The notes beneath the pieces are model-generated. The model was given only the letters and a program-made list of their open reading frames with translations, was not told the DNA's origin and made no database searches. Below are positions 8,588-17,766 of a stretch of 61,972 nt of DNA, piece by piece; the stretch's first letter is position 1; the number at the start of each line of letters is the position of its first letter. The translations under genes were made by a program, and so were the position numbers. This stretch comes from an uncultured Clostridia bacterium (lineage in GTDB: Bacteria; Bacillota; Clostridia; Oscillospirales; Ruminococcaceae). The stretch is taken from the NCBI GenBank assembly GCA_944386285.1, contig CALXAM010000065.1, positions 1 to 61,972 of the forward strand, read 5' to 3'.

Positions 8588-10705
8588 TTATTCTTTTGAT
8601 TGTTGTTTTGCAGCGATATCAGCCATTGCGTCCTTGCGGGAGAGGTTGATGCGTCCCTGTGCATCGATCTCTGTCACTTTGACAAAGATTGTATCGCCAA
8701 CATTCACAACGTCTTCCACTTTGTTGACGCGGTGCTCAGCCAGTTTTGAGATGTGGACAAGACCTTCTTTGCCCGGTGCGATTTCAACAAATGCACCGAA
8801 TGCCATCAAGCGGGTAACTTGTCCTTTGTAAATCGCACCGACTTCTGGGTCGTTTGCGATAGAATCGACAATCGAAAGCGCACGTTTGACATTTGCCATA
8901 TCAACGCCCATGATGACGCAGCTGCCGTCATCATCGATATCAATGGTAACGTCACAGTCTGCACAGATTTTCTGAATGACCTTGCCGCCGGTACCGATGA
9001 CTTCGCGGATTTTATCTGGTTTGACATAGGTCTGGACAACTTTCGGTGCATAGACGGAAACTTCCTCACGCGGCTGTGCAATTGCTTTTGCCATGATCTC
9101 GTCAAGGATATACAGTCTTGCTTTTCTTGTTTTCTCAAATGCTTCGGCAATGACTTCCATAGAGAGGCCATCCACTTTGATATCCACCTGAATTGCAGTA
9201 ATACCGTTGTGTGTGCCGCCAACTTTAAAGTCCATATCGCCGTAGAAATCCTCAAGGCCCTGAATATCGACCATGGTCTGGAACGAGCCATCCTCTTTGG
9301 TGATTAAGCCGCAGGAGATGCCGGCAACCGGTGTGCGGATCGGAACACCTGCATCCATAAGTGCAAGGGTAGAAGCACAAATAGAACCCTGCGAGGTAGA
9401 ACCGTTAGAGGAAAGAACCTCGGAAACAGAACGGATTGCATACGGGAATACTTCAACGCTCGGCAGAACCGGAACAAGTGCTCTTTCTGCGAGTGCACCG
9501 TGACCAATTTCACGACGGCCGGGACCGCGGCTCGGTTTGGTTTCGCCGACCGAGTAAGACGGGAAGTTATACTGATGCATGTAGCGTTTTTCTGTGTTTT
9601 CATCGATACTGTCGAGCATCTGTGCATCACGGATCGGACCTAAGGTGACAACATTCAATACCTGTGTCTGACCACGGGTGAACAGACCGGAACCGTGAAC
9701 GCGCGGCAATACACCTGCTTCAGCAGCGAGCGGACGAATTTCGTTCATGCCGCGTCCGTCAACACGTTTGCCGGTGAACAGCCATTCACGAACGATGTGC
9801 TTTTGCAGCTTGTACATGACTTCACCGAGTGTCGGCATGTATTCTTCAAACTGCTCGCCAAGTGTTTCTTCGATTTCGTCAACGATCGGTTTTAAGCGTG
9901 CTTCACGAACGTTTTTATCATCAGTATCGAGTGCATATTTTACTTTTTCAGTTGCGAGATCTGCAACTGCCTGATAAAACTCCGGATTTACGCCGACTTT
10001 TTGGAATTCAATTTTCGGTTTGCCGATTTCATCCTGCACGTGTTTAATGAATGCGACCATTTTTTTGATCTCTTCATGTGCGACACGAATTGCTTCAAGC
10101 ATTTTATCATCCGGTACTTCATTTGCACCAGCTTCGATCATGACGACTTTTTCTGCCGAAGCAGCAACAGTTAAGTCCAGATCAGAAACAGCGCGTTGTT
10201 CCTGATTCGGATTCAAAACGATTTCGCCGTCAACCAAACCGACGTTGACGCCGGCGATCGGGCCGTTGAACGGAACGTCTGAAATCGATACTGCAATCGA
10301 AGCTGCAATCAGTGCAGTGATCTCCGGTGCATTGTCGATGTCAGAAGCCAAAACAGTGGTAACGATGGAAACATCGTTGCGCAGTCCTTCCGGGAAGAGC
10401 GGACGCATTGGACGGTCGATCATACGGGAAGTTAAGATTGCGTTTTCGGTTGGACGGCCTTCACGTTTTAAGAATGAACCAGGGATTTTTCCAACAGAAT
10501 AAAGTTTTTCCTCATAGTCAACAGAGAGCGGGAAAAAATCGACACCGTCACGCGGTTTTGCACTCATTGTGACGTTGCCCATTACAACCGTTTCACCGTA
10601 AGTTACCCAGCAAGAGCCATTTGCAAGCGCGCAGGTCTTTCCGGTTTCCACTTTGAGCGGCCGGCCGGCAAACGTTGTTTCAAAAACGCGATGGTTTTCA
10701 AACAT
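8588..10705 (-). CDS. pnp: Polyribonucleotide nucleotidyltransferase (PNPase)
   Basis: 705 aa, the usual length. It degrades RNA 3' to 5' using phosphate and belongs to the RNA turnover machinery. Two RNase PH domains (about 10-230 and 310-540) flank an all-alpha linker. DYEEKLYSVGKIPGSF and REGRPTENAILTSRMIDRP mark the first domain, and TRGQTQVLNVVTLG with FKVGGTHNGITAIQVDIK the second. A KH domain (VIGTGGKVIQKICADC) and an S1 domain (GQVTRLMAFGAFVEIAPGKEG) close the protein. The start follows AAGGAGG by 8 bases. It lies downstream of rpsO on the same strand, the standard bacterial order, with a long stem-loop in the 180-bp gap between them. Confidence 0.97.
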   Translation of the reverse strand: MFENHRVFETTFAGRPLKVETGKTCALANGSCWVTYGETVVMGNVTMSAKPRDGVDFFPLSVDYEEKLYSVGKIPGSFLKREGRPTENAILTSRMIDRPMRPLFPEGLRNDVSIVTTVLASDIDNAPEITALIAASIAVSISDVPFNGPIAGVNVGLVDGEIVLNPNQEQRAVSDLDLTVAASAEKVVMIEAGANEVPDDKMLEAIRVAHEEIKKMVAFIKHVQDEIGKPKIEFQKVGVNPEFYQAVADLATEKVKYALDTDDKNVREARLKPIVDEIEETLGEQFEEYMPTLGEVMYKLQKHIVREWLFTGKRVDGRGMNEIRPLAAEAGVLPRVHGSGLFTRGQTQVLNVVTLGPIRDAQMLDSIDENTEKRYMHQYNFPSYSVGETKPSRGPGRREIGHGALAERALVPVLPSVEVFPYAIRSVSEVLSSNGSTSQGSICASTLALMDAGVPIRTPVAGISCGLITKEDGSFQTMVDIQGLEDFYGDMDFKVGGTHNGITAIQVDIKVDGLSMEVIAEAFEKTRKARLYILDEIMAKAIAQPREEVSVYAPKVVQTYVKPDKIREVIGTGGKVIQKICADCDVTIDIDDDGSCVIMGVDMANVKRALSIVDSIANDPEVGAIYKGQVTRLMAFGAFVEIAPGKEGLVHISKLAEHRVNKVEDVVNVGDTIFVKVTEIDAQGRINLSRKDAMADIAAKQQSKE

Positions 10706-10757
10706 GGGGATTCCTCCTTATTATAAAATATAAAAAATAGGGTGCGGCCGACACAGG

Positions 10758-10813
10758 ATTAGCACAAAACCCTGTGGTTAAACAGTGGATTAACCACACG
10801 GTTTAATGCTAAA
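10758..10813 (-). promoter_or_regulatory. Long stem-loop in the rpsO-pnp intergenic leader
   Basis: On the minus strand TTAGCA pairs with TGCTAA, enclosing ACC/GGT and then TGTGGTTAA pairing with TTAACCACA around an 8-base loop. It forms one interrupted hairpin of about 55 bases, ending about 50 bases before the pnp start. No U-tract follows, so it is not a terminator. The position matches the leader stem-loop that RNase III and PNPase use for autoregulation in E. coli; a similar role here is inferred. Confidence 0.5.
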
Positions 10814-10841
10814 TCTCTGCTTTTTGACCGCATAAATATCT

Positions 10842-10875
10842 TTTAAGGCAGGCGGCATAAGCCACCTGCCTTAAA
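10842..10875 (-). terminator. Weak terminator or processing hairpin after rpsO
   Basis: An 11-bp outer stem (TTTAAGGCAGG/CCTGCCTTAAA) plus an inner GGC/GCC, starting about 10 bases after the rpsO stop. The sequence after it on the minus strand is AAAAGATATTTATG, not a clean U-tract. Partial termination or 3'-end processing with read-through into pnp is likely. Confidence 0.55.
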
Positions 10876-10885
10876 GCAGACGAGA

Positions 10886-11152
10886 TTATTTACGGATGCC
10901 CAGTTTTGCAATGACTGCACGGTATCTTTCAATGTCAACCTTTTTGAGGTAGTTTAAAAGATTGCGGCGGTGACCAACCATTTTTAACAGACCGCGGCGG
11001 GAATGATGGTCTTTTGCGTGAACCTTCAAGTGCTCGGTCAGTTCATTGATTCTTGTTGTCAGAATTGCGATCTGGACTTCCGGCGAACCGGTGTCTTTGT
11101 CATGAAGACGATTGTTTTCAATGACAGCGGTTTTTTCTTCTTTTCTCAGCAT
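10886..11152 (-). CDS. rpsO: 30S ribosomal protein S15
   Basis: 88 aa, full length. It binds 16S rRNA early in small-subunit assembly. The sequence shows the S15 signature: [20 protein letters not shown] in the N-terminal half, then [19 protein letters not shown] and the final [19 protein letters not shown] site precedes the ATG at 11152. It heads a transcription unit with pnp downstream, and a structured leader of about 90 bases lies upstream. Confidence 0.98.
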   Translation of the reverse strand: MLRKEEKTAVIENNRLHDKDTGSPEVQIAILTTRINELTEHLKVHAKDHHSRRGLLKMVGHRRNLLNYLKKVDIERYRAVIAKLGIRK

Positions 11153-11245
11153 AATACTTTCACCTCTTTAAAATGTTGCGGCGTCATAGCAAAGGGTGGG
11201 CAAAATTCCCCATTGGGGCTTAATCCCAAAGCCATGGCACGGCAC
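11153..11245 (-). promoter_or_regulatory. Structured 5' leader of rpsO (candidate S15 autoregulatory element)
   Basis: The predicted transcript starts near 11245. It can form a CCCC/GGGG hairpin nested inside a GGG/CCC pairing (about 11193-11226), and a GCC..GGC element lies before it. S15 represses its own mRNA in many bacteria by binding such leaders. The exact fold is uncertain, because a further GTCATAG/CTATGAC pairing would need bases upstream of the predicted start site. Confidence 0.45.
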
Positions 11246-11251
11246 TATGAC

Positions 11252-11280
11252 AGTATATCATACGGTAAAAACGTTGTAAA
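11252..11280 (-). promoter_or_regulatory. Promoter of rpsO-pnp
   Basis: On the minus strand, TTTACA (11280-11275), a 17-base spacer and TATACT (11257-11252). This places the start site near 11245. Confidence 0.7.
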
Positions 11281-11372
11281 GAGGAATTTTACGAATTTAT
11301 AGAAAGTTTTCATTCACCGCTGCATGTTTGTGATTGTTTCCATTTGGTTTACAAAAAAACGAACAGATAGTC

Positions 11373-11401
11373 TTTACAAGAAACGTCTGCTCATGTAAAA
11401 T
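11373..11401 (+). promoter_or_regulatory. Promoter of the pyrH operon
   Basis: TTTACA (11373-11378), a 17-base spacer with TG next to the -10 box, and TAAAAT (11396-11401). It gives a leader of about 75 bases before pyrH. It is divergent from the rpsO promoter, about 90 bases away. Confidence 0.65.
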
Positions 11402-11481
11402 ATATGGTAAGAAGAATTCGGCATGTATCATCCGTATTTATTTTTTAATTTATGATGCCAAGAAAGCGAGCGTGTTTTTAT

Positions 11482-12189
11482 ATGGAAATCAAGTATAAGC
11501 GTATTCTTTTAAAACTGTCCGGTGAGGCGCTTGCCGGTGAGAAAGGATTCGGACTTGACTATACGGTAATGCGTAATGTTTGCAAAAGCATTCGTGATTG
11601 TGCAGCACTTGGTGTGCAGATCGGTATTGTCGTGGGCGGCGGAAACTTTTGGCGTGGTCGTTCAAGCGGCGCAATGGATCGGACCCGTGCAGATCATATC
11701 GGTATGTTAGCAACCACAATGAATGCGTTAGCAGTTGCAGACGTGCTTGAAGAATTTGGTGTAACTGTTCGTGTACAGACTGCGATTGCAATGCAGCAGT
11801 TTGCAGAACCGTATATTCGTAACCGTGCGGTTCGTCATTTGGAAAAAGGTCGTGTCGTTATTTTCGGATGCGGAACAGGAAACCCGTTCTTCTCAACAGA
11901 CACAGCAGCTTCCTTACGTGCAGCTGAAATTGATGCAGATATCATTTTTAAAGCAACAATGGTGGATGGTGTATACGACAAAGATCCGAATAAGTTTGCA
12001 GATGCAAAGAAATATGACCATCTGACAGTTGGTGAAGTAATCGGAAAGAATTTAAAAGTAATGGATTCGACAGCGGCTTCCATGTGCCGTGATAACCATA
12101 TTCCGCTTCTTGTCTTTAATTTGAACCGTCCGGAAAATATTGTGGATGCAGTTTGCGGAAAACCGGTGGGCACACTGGTAGAGGGATAA
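11482..12189 (+). CDS. pyrH: Uridylate kinase (UMP kinase)
   Basis: 235 aa. It phosphorylates UMP to UDP with ATP, the second step of pyrimidine nucleotide supply, as a hexamer of the amino-acid kinase fold. The sequence shows [14 protein letters not shown] at the N terminus, [12 protein letters not shown] (nucleotide binding), [34 protein letters not shown] and the DGVYDKDP motif. The start at 11482 (MEIKYKR) is set by family comparison; only a weak AAGAAAGCGAG stretch precedes it, so initiation may be inefficient. It is first in the run pyrH-frr-uppS-cdsA-dxr-rseP-ispG-polC. The usual upstream rpsB-tsf is absent here. Confidence 0.96.
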   Translation: MEIKYKRILLKLSGEALAGEKGFGLDYTVMRNVCKSIRDCAALGVQIGIVVGGGNFWRGRSSGAMDRTRADHIGMLATTMNALAVADVLEEFGVTVRVQTAIAMQQFAEPYIRNRAVRHLEKGRVVIFGCGTGNPFFSTDTAASLRAAEIDADIIFKATMVDGVYDKDPNKFADAKKYDHLTVGEVIGKNLKVMDSTAASMCRDNHIPLLVFNLNRPENIVDAVCGKPVGTLVEG

Positions 12190-12236
12190 CCTTTCTGAAT
12201 TCTTATAGAACAAAAACATTATCGGAGGATATAATA

Positions 12237-12800
12237 ATGGATGCGATTCAAGAAAGACTTTCAAAAACAGAAGAAAAAATGAAAAAATCAATTGCAGCGC
12301 TTGACAATGAATATAAAGCGATTCGTGCAGGTCGTGCAACACCGGCAATTCTTGACAAGTTGTCTGTGGAATATTATGGTGCACCGACGCGTATTGATCA
12401 AATGGCGGTCATCAGTGTTCCGGAAGCACGGTTGATGGTTATTCAGCCATGGGACCCGACAACGCTGAATGCGATTCAAAAAGCAATTCTTGCTTCAGAT
12501 CTTGGGTTAAATCCTGCCAATGACGGTAAAGTACTGCGTATTGCTTTTCCACCGCTTACGGAAGAGCGTCGTCGTGAAATCACAAAAGACGTTTCCAAAT
12601 ATGCAGAGGAATGTAAAGTTGCCATCCGTTCACTGCGGCGTGATGCAAACGAAAAGTTGAAAACGCTTAAGAAAAATTCCGAAATTACGGAAGATGAATT
12701 GAAAATCGGTGAGGAGAAAGTACAAAAACTGACCGATAAATATGTGAAGATCGTAGATGAGCACGCAAAAGAAAAAGAAAAAGAAATCATGGAAATCTGA
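12237..12800 (+). CDS. frr: Ribosome recycling factor
   Basis: 187 aa. Together with EF-G it splits the post-termination ribosome. Typical features are the N-terminal helix, [47 protein letters not shown] and a long C-terminal helical arm rich in E and K. The start at 12237 has CGGAGG 8 bases upstream. It follows pyrH by 47 bases. A short hairpin with T-tract lies between it and uppS. Confidence 0.97.
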   Translation: MDAIQERLSKTEEKMKKSIAALDNEYKAIRAGRATPAILDKLSVEYYGAPTRIDQMAVISVPEARLMVIQPWDPTTLNAIQKAILASDLGLNPANDGKVLRIAFPPLTEERRREITKDVSKYAEECKVAIRSLRRDANEKLKTLKKNSEITEDELKIGEEKVQKLTDKYVKIVDEHAKEKEKEIMEI

Positions 12801-12806
12801 TTTTGC

Positions 12807-12831
12807 GCGGGAGAATCTTCTCCCGCTTTTT
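12807..12831 (+). terminator. Attenuating terminator between frr and uppS
   Basis: An 8-bp stem GCGGGAGA/TCTCCCGC followed by CTTTTT, only 6 bases after the frr stop, in a gap without an obvious new promoter. It probably reduces, but does not stop, transcription into uppS-cdsA. Confidence 0.7.
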
Positions 12832-12865
12832 CATGAGATTTATTTTGCGGAGGATTTTTTTAAAA

Positions 12866-13573
12866 ATGAAACAAGAACGGCTGTTGCCGCAGCATATTGG
12901 CTTGATTATGGACGGAAATGGACGATGGGCGAAAAAACGTGGACTTCCGCGTCAAGCCGGACATAAAGTCGGTGCCAGCACATTTCAAAAAATCGTACGT
13001 TATTGCAATAAAATAGGGATTCGCTATTTAACTGTTTACGCTTTTTCAACAGAGAACTGGAAGCGTCCGCCGGAAGAGGTTGAGGCAATCATGAATTTGC
13101 TGCGCAGCTTTTTAAAGGATGCGAAAAACCATCGGGCTGAAAATGTGAGAACCCGTTTTATTGGTGACCGGTCGGTGCTTGCACCTGATCTTCAAGAGCT
13201 GATGGCGGATTGTGAAAAGGAAAGCGCATCATTTACCGGACTTACATTGAATGTTGCCGTGAATTATGGTGGACGGGATGAAATTGTTCATGCTGCAAAG
13301 CAATTTGCAAAAGACGCTGTAGCAGGAAACGCTTCTCCGGATGCACTTGATGAAGCACTATTCTCTTCCTATCTTTATACAAAAGATCAACCGGACATTG
13401 ATCTGATCATTCGTCCGAGCGGAGAGATGCGATTGTCGAATTTCCTGCTGTGGCAGGCGGCCTATGCGGAATATGTGTTTATGGATGTTTTATGGCCGGA
13501 TTTCAATGAAAAATATCTCGAACAGGCACTTTCGGAATATGCAAACAGAAATCGCCGGTTTGGAGGAGTGTAA
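12866..13573 (+). CDS. uppS: Isoprenyl transferase (undecaprenyl diphosphate synthase)
   Basis: 235 aa. A cis-prenyltransferase that extends farnesyl diphosphate to undecaprenyl diphosphate, the lipid carrier of wall synthesis. The catalytic MDGNGRWAKKRG (Asp, diphosphate binding), STENWKRP, and RPSGEMRLSNFLLWQAAYAEYVF are present. The start at 12866 (MKQERLLPQ) is preferred over the frame start at 12803 because GGAGG lies 10 bases upstream and the family begins close to HIGLIMDGN. It is adjacent to cdsA, dxr, rseP and ispG, linking isoprenoid precursor and lipid genes in one run. Confidence 0.95.
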   Translation: MKQERLLPQHIGLIMDGNGRWAKKRGLPRQAGHKVGASTFQKIVRYCNKIGIRYLTVYAFSTENWKRPPEEVEAIMNLLRSFLKDAKNHRAENVRTRFIGDRSVLAPDLQELMADCEKESASFTGLTLNVAVNYGGRDEIVHAAKQFAKDAVAGNASPDALDEALFSSYLYTKDQPDIDLIIRPSGEMRLSNFLLWQAAYAEYVFMDVLWPDFNEKYLEQALSEYANRNRRFGGV

Positions 13574-13576
13574 CGC

Positions 13577-14404
13577 ATGAAACAACGTTTATTGACCGCG
13601 GCCATTGGGATTCCGCTCTTTTTTGTCATTCTGTTTTTCTATGCAACCCCCGTGTTTAACTGCGCTTTGTCGCTGATTTTGGGAATCGGTGTTTATGAAT
13701 TGCTGCAAACAGCGCAATATCATCGAAAAAAGCTGGTTACGGTTTCATGTGTGGCGTTCGGTGCGCTGCTGCCGCTGTTTGAATTGCCATTGCTGAAGCC
13801 ATATCGCGTGATTTTATTATTTTTATTTGCAGCGGTGCTCATGGCGTCGCTCATACGGTGGCATGAGGAAATTCGTGCGGAGCAAATTGCACAGTTGTTT
13901 TTTGTTTCGGTCGTCTATCCGATTGCACTGACAACTTTAGTGTATATTCGTGACAGTGTTGATACGGCACACGGACTCTTTTACACGATTCTTGTGTTTT
14001 CCTGTGCATGGGCGTCGGATGCAGGTGCTTATTTTGCCGGACGCTTTTTCGGAAAACATAAAATGGCACCGAAAATTAGTCCGAATAAAACCGTTGAGGG
14101 ATTGATTGGCGGAGTCATTACAAGCCTTTTATTTTCCGTTATCATTTCCGTTGTATTTTCAGCTGTGATGAACGCAAATGGTACACCGATGCAGATTCAT
14201 TATTTGTCTTTGCTTGGTGCGACATTGCTTGGTACAATGGTTGGCGTATTCGGCGATCTTGTCGCATCTGTGATGAAACGACAAAATGGAATCAAGGATT
14301 ACGGTACAATCATGCCGGGACATGGTGGAATTGTTGATCGATTTGATTCAGTGTTTTTTGTTGCTCCTGCAATTTTTGTATGGCTGCAATTTTTTGTAAT
14401 CTAA
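13577..14404 (+). CDS. cdsA: Phosphatidate cytidylyltransferase
   Basis: 275 aa. It makes CDP-diacylglycerol from phosphatidate and CTP in the membrane, the branch point of phospholipid synthesis. About eight hydrophobic segments are visible. The C-terminal signature GDLVASVMKRQNGIKDYG...MPGHGGIVDRFDS is intact, as is FAGRFFGKHKMAPKISPNKTVEG. The start is 4 bases after the uppS stop. A terminator hairpin lies directly downstream. Confidence 0.95.
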   Translation: MKQRLLTAAIGIPLFFVILFFYATPVFNCALSLILGIGVYELLQTAQYHRKKLVTVSCVAFGALLPLFELPLLKPYRVILLFLFAAVLMASLIRWHEEIRAEQIAQLFFVSVVYPIALTTLVYIRDSVDTAHGLFYTILVFSCAWASDAGAYFAGRFFGKHKMAPKISPNKTVEGLIGGVITSLLFSVIISVVFSAVMNANGTPMQIHYLSLLGATLLGTMVGVFGDLVASVMKRQNGIKDYGTIMPGHGGIVDRFDSVFFVAPAIFVWLQFFVI

Positions 14405-14412
14405 ATGAGAAG

Positions 14413-14445
14413 AAAACTTCCCGTTTTGTTTGCGGGAAGTTTTTG
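14413..14445 (+). terminator. Terminator after cdsA
   Basis: An 11-bp stem AAAACTTCCCG/CGGGAAGTTTT followed by TG and more T's, 9 bases after the cdsA stop. The dxr gene starts 50 bases later without a clear strong promoter, so partial read-through is possible. Confidence 0.75.
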
Positions 14446-14495
14446 TCTATCGTTTGATTGTTTTCGATATCAGGAAGAAAGTGTGAGAAAATAAA

Positions 14496-15635
14496 ATGAA
14501 ACAAATTTGTATATTGGGTTCTACCGGCTCGATTGGCACACAGGCAATCGAGGTTTGCCGCCATCAGGGATTTCGTGTCTGTGGGTTAGCGGCGCATCGA
14601 AATGCCCAACTGTTGGCAGCGCAGGCAAAAGAATTAAAACCCGATATGGTTTGTATTTTTGACGATTCACAGTATGCACGGCTCAAAGAACTGCTCGACG
14701 GTGAAGCGATCGAAATTGTGACGGGAATGGACGGTCTTTGTGCATTGGCCTCTATGGAGCAGAGCGACATTGTTTTAAATTCCGTTGTGGGTATGGTTGG
14801 ATTGGAGCCGACATTGGCAGCGATTCGCGCGAAAAAGACGATTGCACTGGCAAATAAAGAAACGCTCGTCACAGGCGGACAGCTTGTGATCAGTGAAGCA
14901 AAAAAATACGGCGTCAAAATTCTGCCGGTAGACAGTGAGCATTCGGCGATTTTTCAGTCGCTTCAGGGAAATGAACAAAACCGCGTGAATAAAGTGATTT
15001 TGACTGCATCCGGCGGTCCGTTTTACGGAAAAACGACAGAGGAACTTGCAAATGTGACGGTACAGCAGGCGCTTCATCATCCAAATTGGTCGATGGGTGC
15101 AAAAATCACCATTGATTCGGCTACACTGATGAATAAGGGACTTGAGCTGATTGAGGCGTGCTGGTTGTTCTCGCTTCCGCCTGAACAAGTGGAGATCGTG
15201 GTACATCGGGAGAGTGTGATTCATTCACTTGTGGAATATGAGGATCACGCGGTGATGGCACAGCTTGGCGTGCCCGATATGAAAGTCCCGATTCAGTATG
15301 CGCTGACTTATCCTGAACGAAAAGACTGCGAAACTGCGCCGCTTTCATTGACAAAATATGGCACGCTTACGTTTTCTGAGCCGGATGAAGACACATTTGT
15401 GTGCTTAAAAGCGTGCAAAGAGGCAATTCGCCGCGGCGGGTTATATCCGACGATTGTAAACGGCGCGAATGAACAGGCGGTAGCACTCTTTTTGGAAGGA
15501 AAAATTCGTTTTCTTGATATCGGCCGGTTGGTTATGGATTCGCTTTCTTTAAAATATGATATGGAGAGCTTTGATCTTTCCGATATTCAGGCAGCGGATC
15601 TGCTTGCAAGAGAATTTGTACGGCTTCAGGTTTAA
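14496..15635 (+). CDS. dxr: 1-deoxy-D-xylulose 5-phosphate reductoisomerase
   Basis: 379 aa. The first committed step of the MEP pathway: it converts DXP to MEP with NADPH. GSTGSIGTQAIEV is the NADPH-binding motif. ANKETLVTGG, LPVDSEHSAIFQSLQG (metal-binding D and E) and TIDSATLMNKGLELIEACWLF follow. The expected DXR_C domain closes the protein. A weak site (AGAAAGTGTGAGA) precedes the ATG. It is clustered with ispG of the same pathway and with uppS, which uses the isoprenoid product. Confidence 0.97.
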   Translation: MKQICILGSTGSIGTQAIEVCRHQGFRVCGLAAHRNAQLLAAQAKELKPDMVCIFDDSQYARLKELLDGEAIEIVTGMDGLCALASMEQSDIVLNSVVGMVGLEPTLAAIRAKKTIALANKETLVTGGQLVISEAKKYGVKILPVDSEHSAIFQSLQGNEQNRVNKVILTASGGPFYGKTTEELANVTVQQALHHPNWSMGAKITIDSATLMNKGLELIEACWLFSLPPEQVEIVVHRESVIHSLVEYEDHAVMAQLGVPDMKVPIQYALTYPERKDCETAPLSLTKYGTLTFSEPDEDTFVCLKACKEAIRRGGLYPTIVNGANEQAVALFLEGKIRFLDIGRLVMDSLSLKYDMESFDLSDIQAADLLAREFVRLQV

Positions 15636-15664
15636 TTTGATTAGAACAAAGGAGGCAGTTTTCA

Positions 15665-16684
15665 TTGCTAGCGATTATTTATACCATTTTGATTTTTGGT
15701 GTTCTCGTTTTTGTGCATGAATTGGGCCATTTTTTGGCGGCAAGACTTTCGGGTGTTACAGTAATTGAGTTTGCAATCGGTATGGGACCGGCGATTTTTA
15801 AAAAGCAGGGAAAAAAGACGCTCTATTCACTTCGTTTGCTTCCAATCGGCGGATATTGCTCGATGGAAGGGGAAACCGAAGAATCGGATGCACCGGGTGC
15901 TTTTAAAAAAGCGAGCAAACCGCGCCGTGCCATCATTTTAGCAGCCGGTGTGACAATGAACTTTTTGGTCGGCTTTTTGCTGATGCTCACAACGTTCATC
16001 GGAACGGAAGTATATTCTACTAAAACGATTGCGGAATTTAATGAGGCAGACGCACTGTCGAGTCAAACGGGACTCATGGTGAACGATACCATTCAAAAGG
16101 TGAACAGCACAACCATTTTTACTGCCAATGATATTGTGTTTGCATTGCTGCGTGATGATGATGGCATTGTGGAAATGGATGTACTGCGTGACGGAAAAAC
16201 CGTGCATCTGTCCGGCGTGGAGTTCCATGTGGAAGGAGAAGGCGAAAACCGTACACTCGACCTCGATTTTAAAGTATACGGCGAAAAAGCAAGCTTTTTC
16301 GGTGCGTTTTCACAGGCAATGGGCAGTACGGTTTCACTGGTGCGCAACACGTGGATATCGCTTGGCGATATGGTAATGGGGCGTGTTGGCATTTCAGAGC
16401 TTTCGGGTCCTGTCGGTGTCGGTGAAGTCGTTTCACAGGCGGCACAGATCGGATGGCAGAGTGTGATTATGATTGCAGCCTTTTTGTCAATCAACTTAGG
16501 TATTTTTAATTTGCTGCCGATTCCCGCGCTCGACGGCGGTCATTTGCTGCTGCTGTTAATCGAAGCAATTCGCGGAAAACCGCTCAATCAAAAGCTCGAA
16601 GGCATTTTAACGGTCATTGGATTTGCATTCTTCATTTTATTGTTTATTGTCGTTACAATAAGCGATGTCATCAAGCTGTTCTGA
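15665..16684 (+). CDS. rseP: Site-2 intramembrane metalloprotease (RseP/RasP family)
   Basis: 339 aa. A membrane zinc protease that cleaves transmembrane substrates such as anti-sigma factors and signal-peptide remnants. HELGH near residue 19 holds the zinc ligands, and NLLPIPALDGGH near the C terminus supplies the third ligand. One PDZ-like domain sits in between (about 110-190), as in Gram-positive RasP, compared with two in E. coli RseP. It begins with TTG at 15665, eleven bases after an AAGGAGG site. It sits between dxr and ispG, the conserved arrangement. Confidence 0.94.
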   Translation: MLAIIYTILIFGVLVFVHELGHFLAARLSGVTVIEFAIGMGPAIFKKQGKKTLYSLRLLPIGGYCSMEGETEESDAPGAFKKASKPRRAIILAAGVTMNFLVGFLLMLTTFIGTEVYSTKTIAEFNEADALSSQTGLMVNDTIQKVNSTTIFTANDIVFALLRDDDGIVEMDVLRDGKTVHLSGVEFHVEGEGENRTLDLDFKVYGEKASFFGAFSQAMGSTVSLVRNTWISLGDMVMGRVGISELSGPVGVGEVVSQAAQIGWQSVIMIAAFLSINLGIFNLLPIPALDGGHLLLLLIEAIRGKPLNQKLEGILTVIGFAFFILLFIVVTISDVIKLF

Positions 16685-16705
16685 TTTTGAAAAGAAAGGA
16701 TGAGA

Positions 16706-17752
16706 ATGATGCGGGCAGTCAAACAAGTAAAGGTTGGACATCTCACATTGGGCGATGGAACGGTTCGGGTGCAGTCGATGCTCTCGGTTCCTGCACATGA
16801 TATTGAAGGAAATATTCGTCAGGCAAAAGCGCTGGAAGCTGCGGGATGTGAAATCATTCGTGCTGCTGTACCGGATATGGAAGCTGTTTCGCTGATAAGA
16901 GCGCTGAAAGAAGAAATTTCGATCCCGCTGGTGGCGGATATTCATTTTGACTATCATCTGGCAATTGCGGCAGTAGAAGCTGGTGTTGACAAAATTCGCA
17001 TCAATCCCGGAAATATCGGTGAGGACAGCCGTGTCAAAGCAGTAGCAGATGCTTGCAAAGCGCATGGGGTACCGATTCGCATCGGTGTGAATGCCGGTTC
17101 ACTTGAACCGCATATTTTAGAAAAATACGGTGCGCCAACGGCCGATGCACTGGTGGAAAGTGCGCAGTATCACATCTCGCTGCTTGAACAGTATGACTTT
17201 GATCAGATTGTCGTATCGATTAAGTCGTCGAATGTGAAAACGATGATCGAATCATACCGAAAGCTTGCTGATGTTTGCAATTATCCATTGCATTTGGGTG
17301 TAACGGAAGCGGGTACGACGCGCATGGGCATCATCAAAAATGCAATCGGCATCGGCAGTCTGCTCACAGACGGGATCGGCGATACCATTCGCGTGTCGTT
17401 GACTGCCGATCCGGTCGAAGAAATCAGAGCAGGTTATGACATCTTAAAAGCAGCAGGTGTGCGCAGCCGCGGCGTAGAAGTGATTTCGTGCCCGACCTGC
17501 GGACGGACGCAGATTGATTTGATTTCGCTTGCGAAACAGGTGGAAGAAGCACTGGCGGATTGTCAAAAGCCTATTCGCGTTGCGGTAATGGGATGTGTCG
17601 TCAACGGACCGGGAGAGGCACGGGAAGCGGATATCGGCATTGCCGGCGGAAAAGGGTGCGCCATGCTCTTTAAAAAAGGCGAGATTTTACGTAAGGTAGA
17701 AGAAAGTGAAATTGTTTCCGCACTGCTTGCGGAGATTGAACGAATGGAATAA
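16706..17752 (+). CDS. ispG: 4-hydroxy-3-methylbut-2-en-1-yl diphosphate synthase
   Basis: About 348 aa (bacterial short GcpE form). An iron-sulfur enzyme that reduces MEcPP to HMBPP late in the MEP pathway. The cluster ligands appear as CPTCGRTQ and [21 protein letters not shown] at the N terminus and [10 protein letters not shown] are further signatures. Three ATGs lie at 16700, 16706 and 16709. GAAAGGA at 16693-16699 suits 16706 or 16709 and overlaps the first, so 16706 was chosen. It follows rseP by about 20 bases and precedes polC. Confidence 0.96.
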   Translation: MMRAVKQVKVGHLTLGDGTVRVQSMLSVPAHDIEGNIRQAKALEAAGCEIIRAAVPDMEAVSLIRALKEEISIPLVADIHFDYHLAIAAVEAGVDKIRINPGNIGEDSRVKAVADACKAHGVPIRIGVNAGSLEPHILEKYGAPTADALVESAQYHISLLEQYDFDQIVVSIKSSNVKTMIESYRKLADVCNYPLHLGVTEAGTTRMGIIKNAIGIGSLLTDGIGDTIRVSLTADPVEEIRAGYDILKAAGVRSRGVEVISCPTCGRTQIDLISLAKQVEEALADCQKPIRVAVMGCVVNGPGEAREADIGIAGGKGCAMLFKKGEILRKVEESEIVSALLAEIERME

Positions 17753-17766
17753 AGGACAGAGCGATT

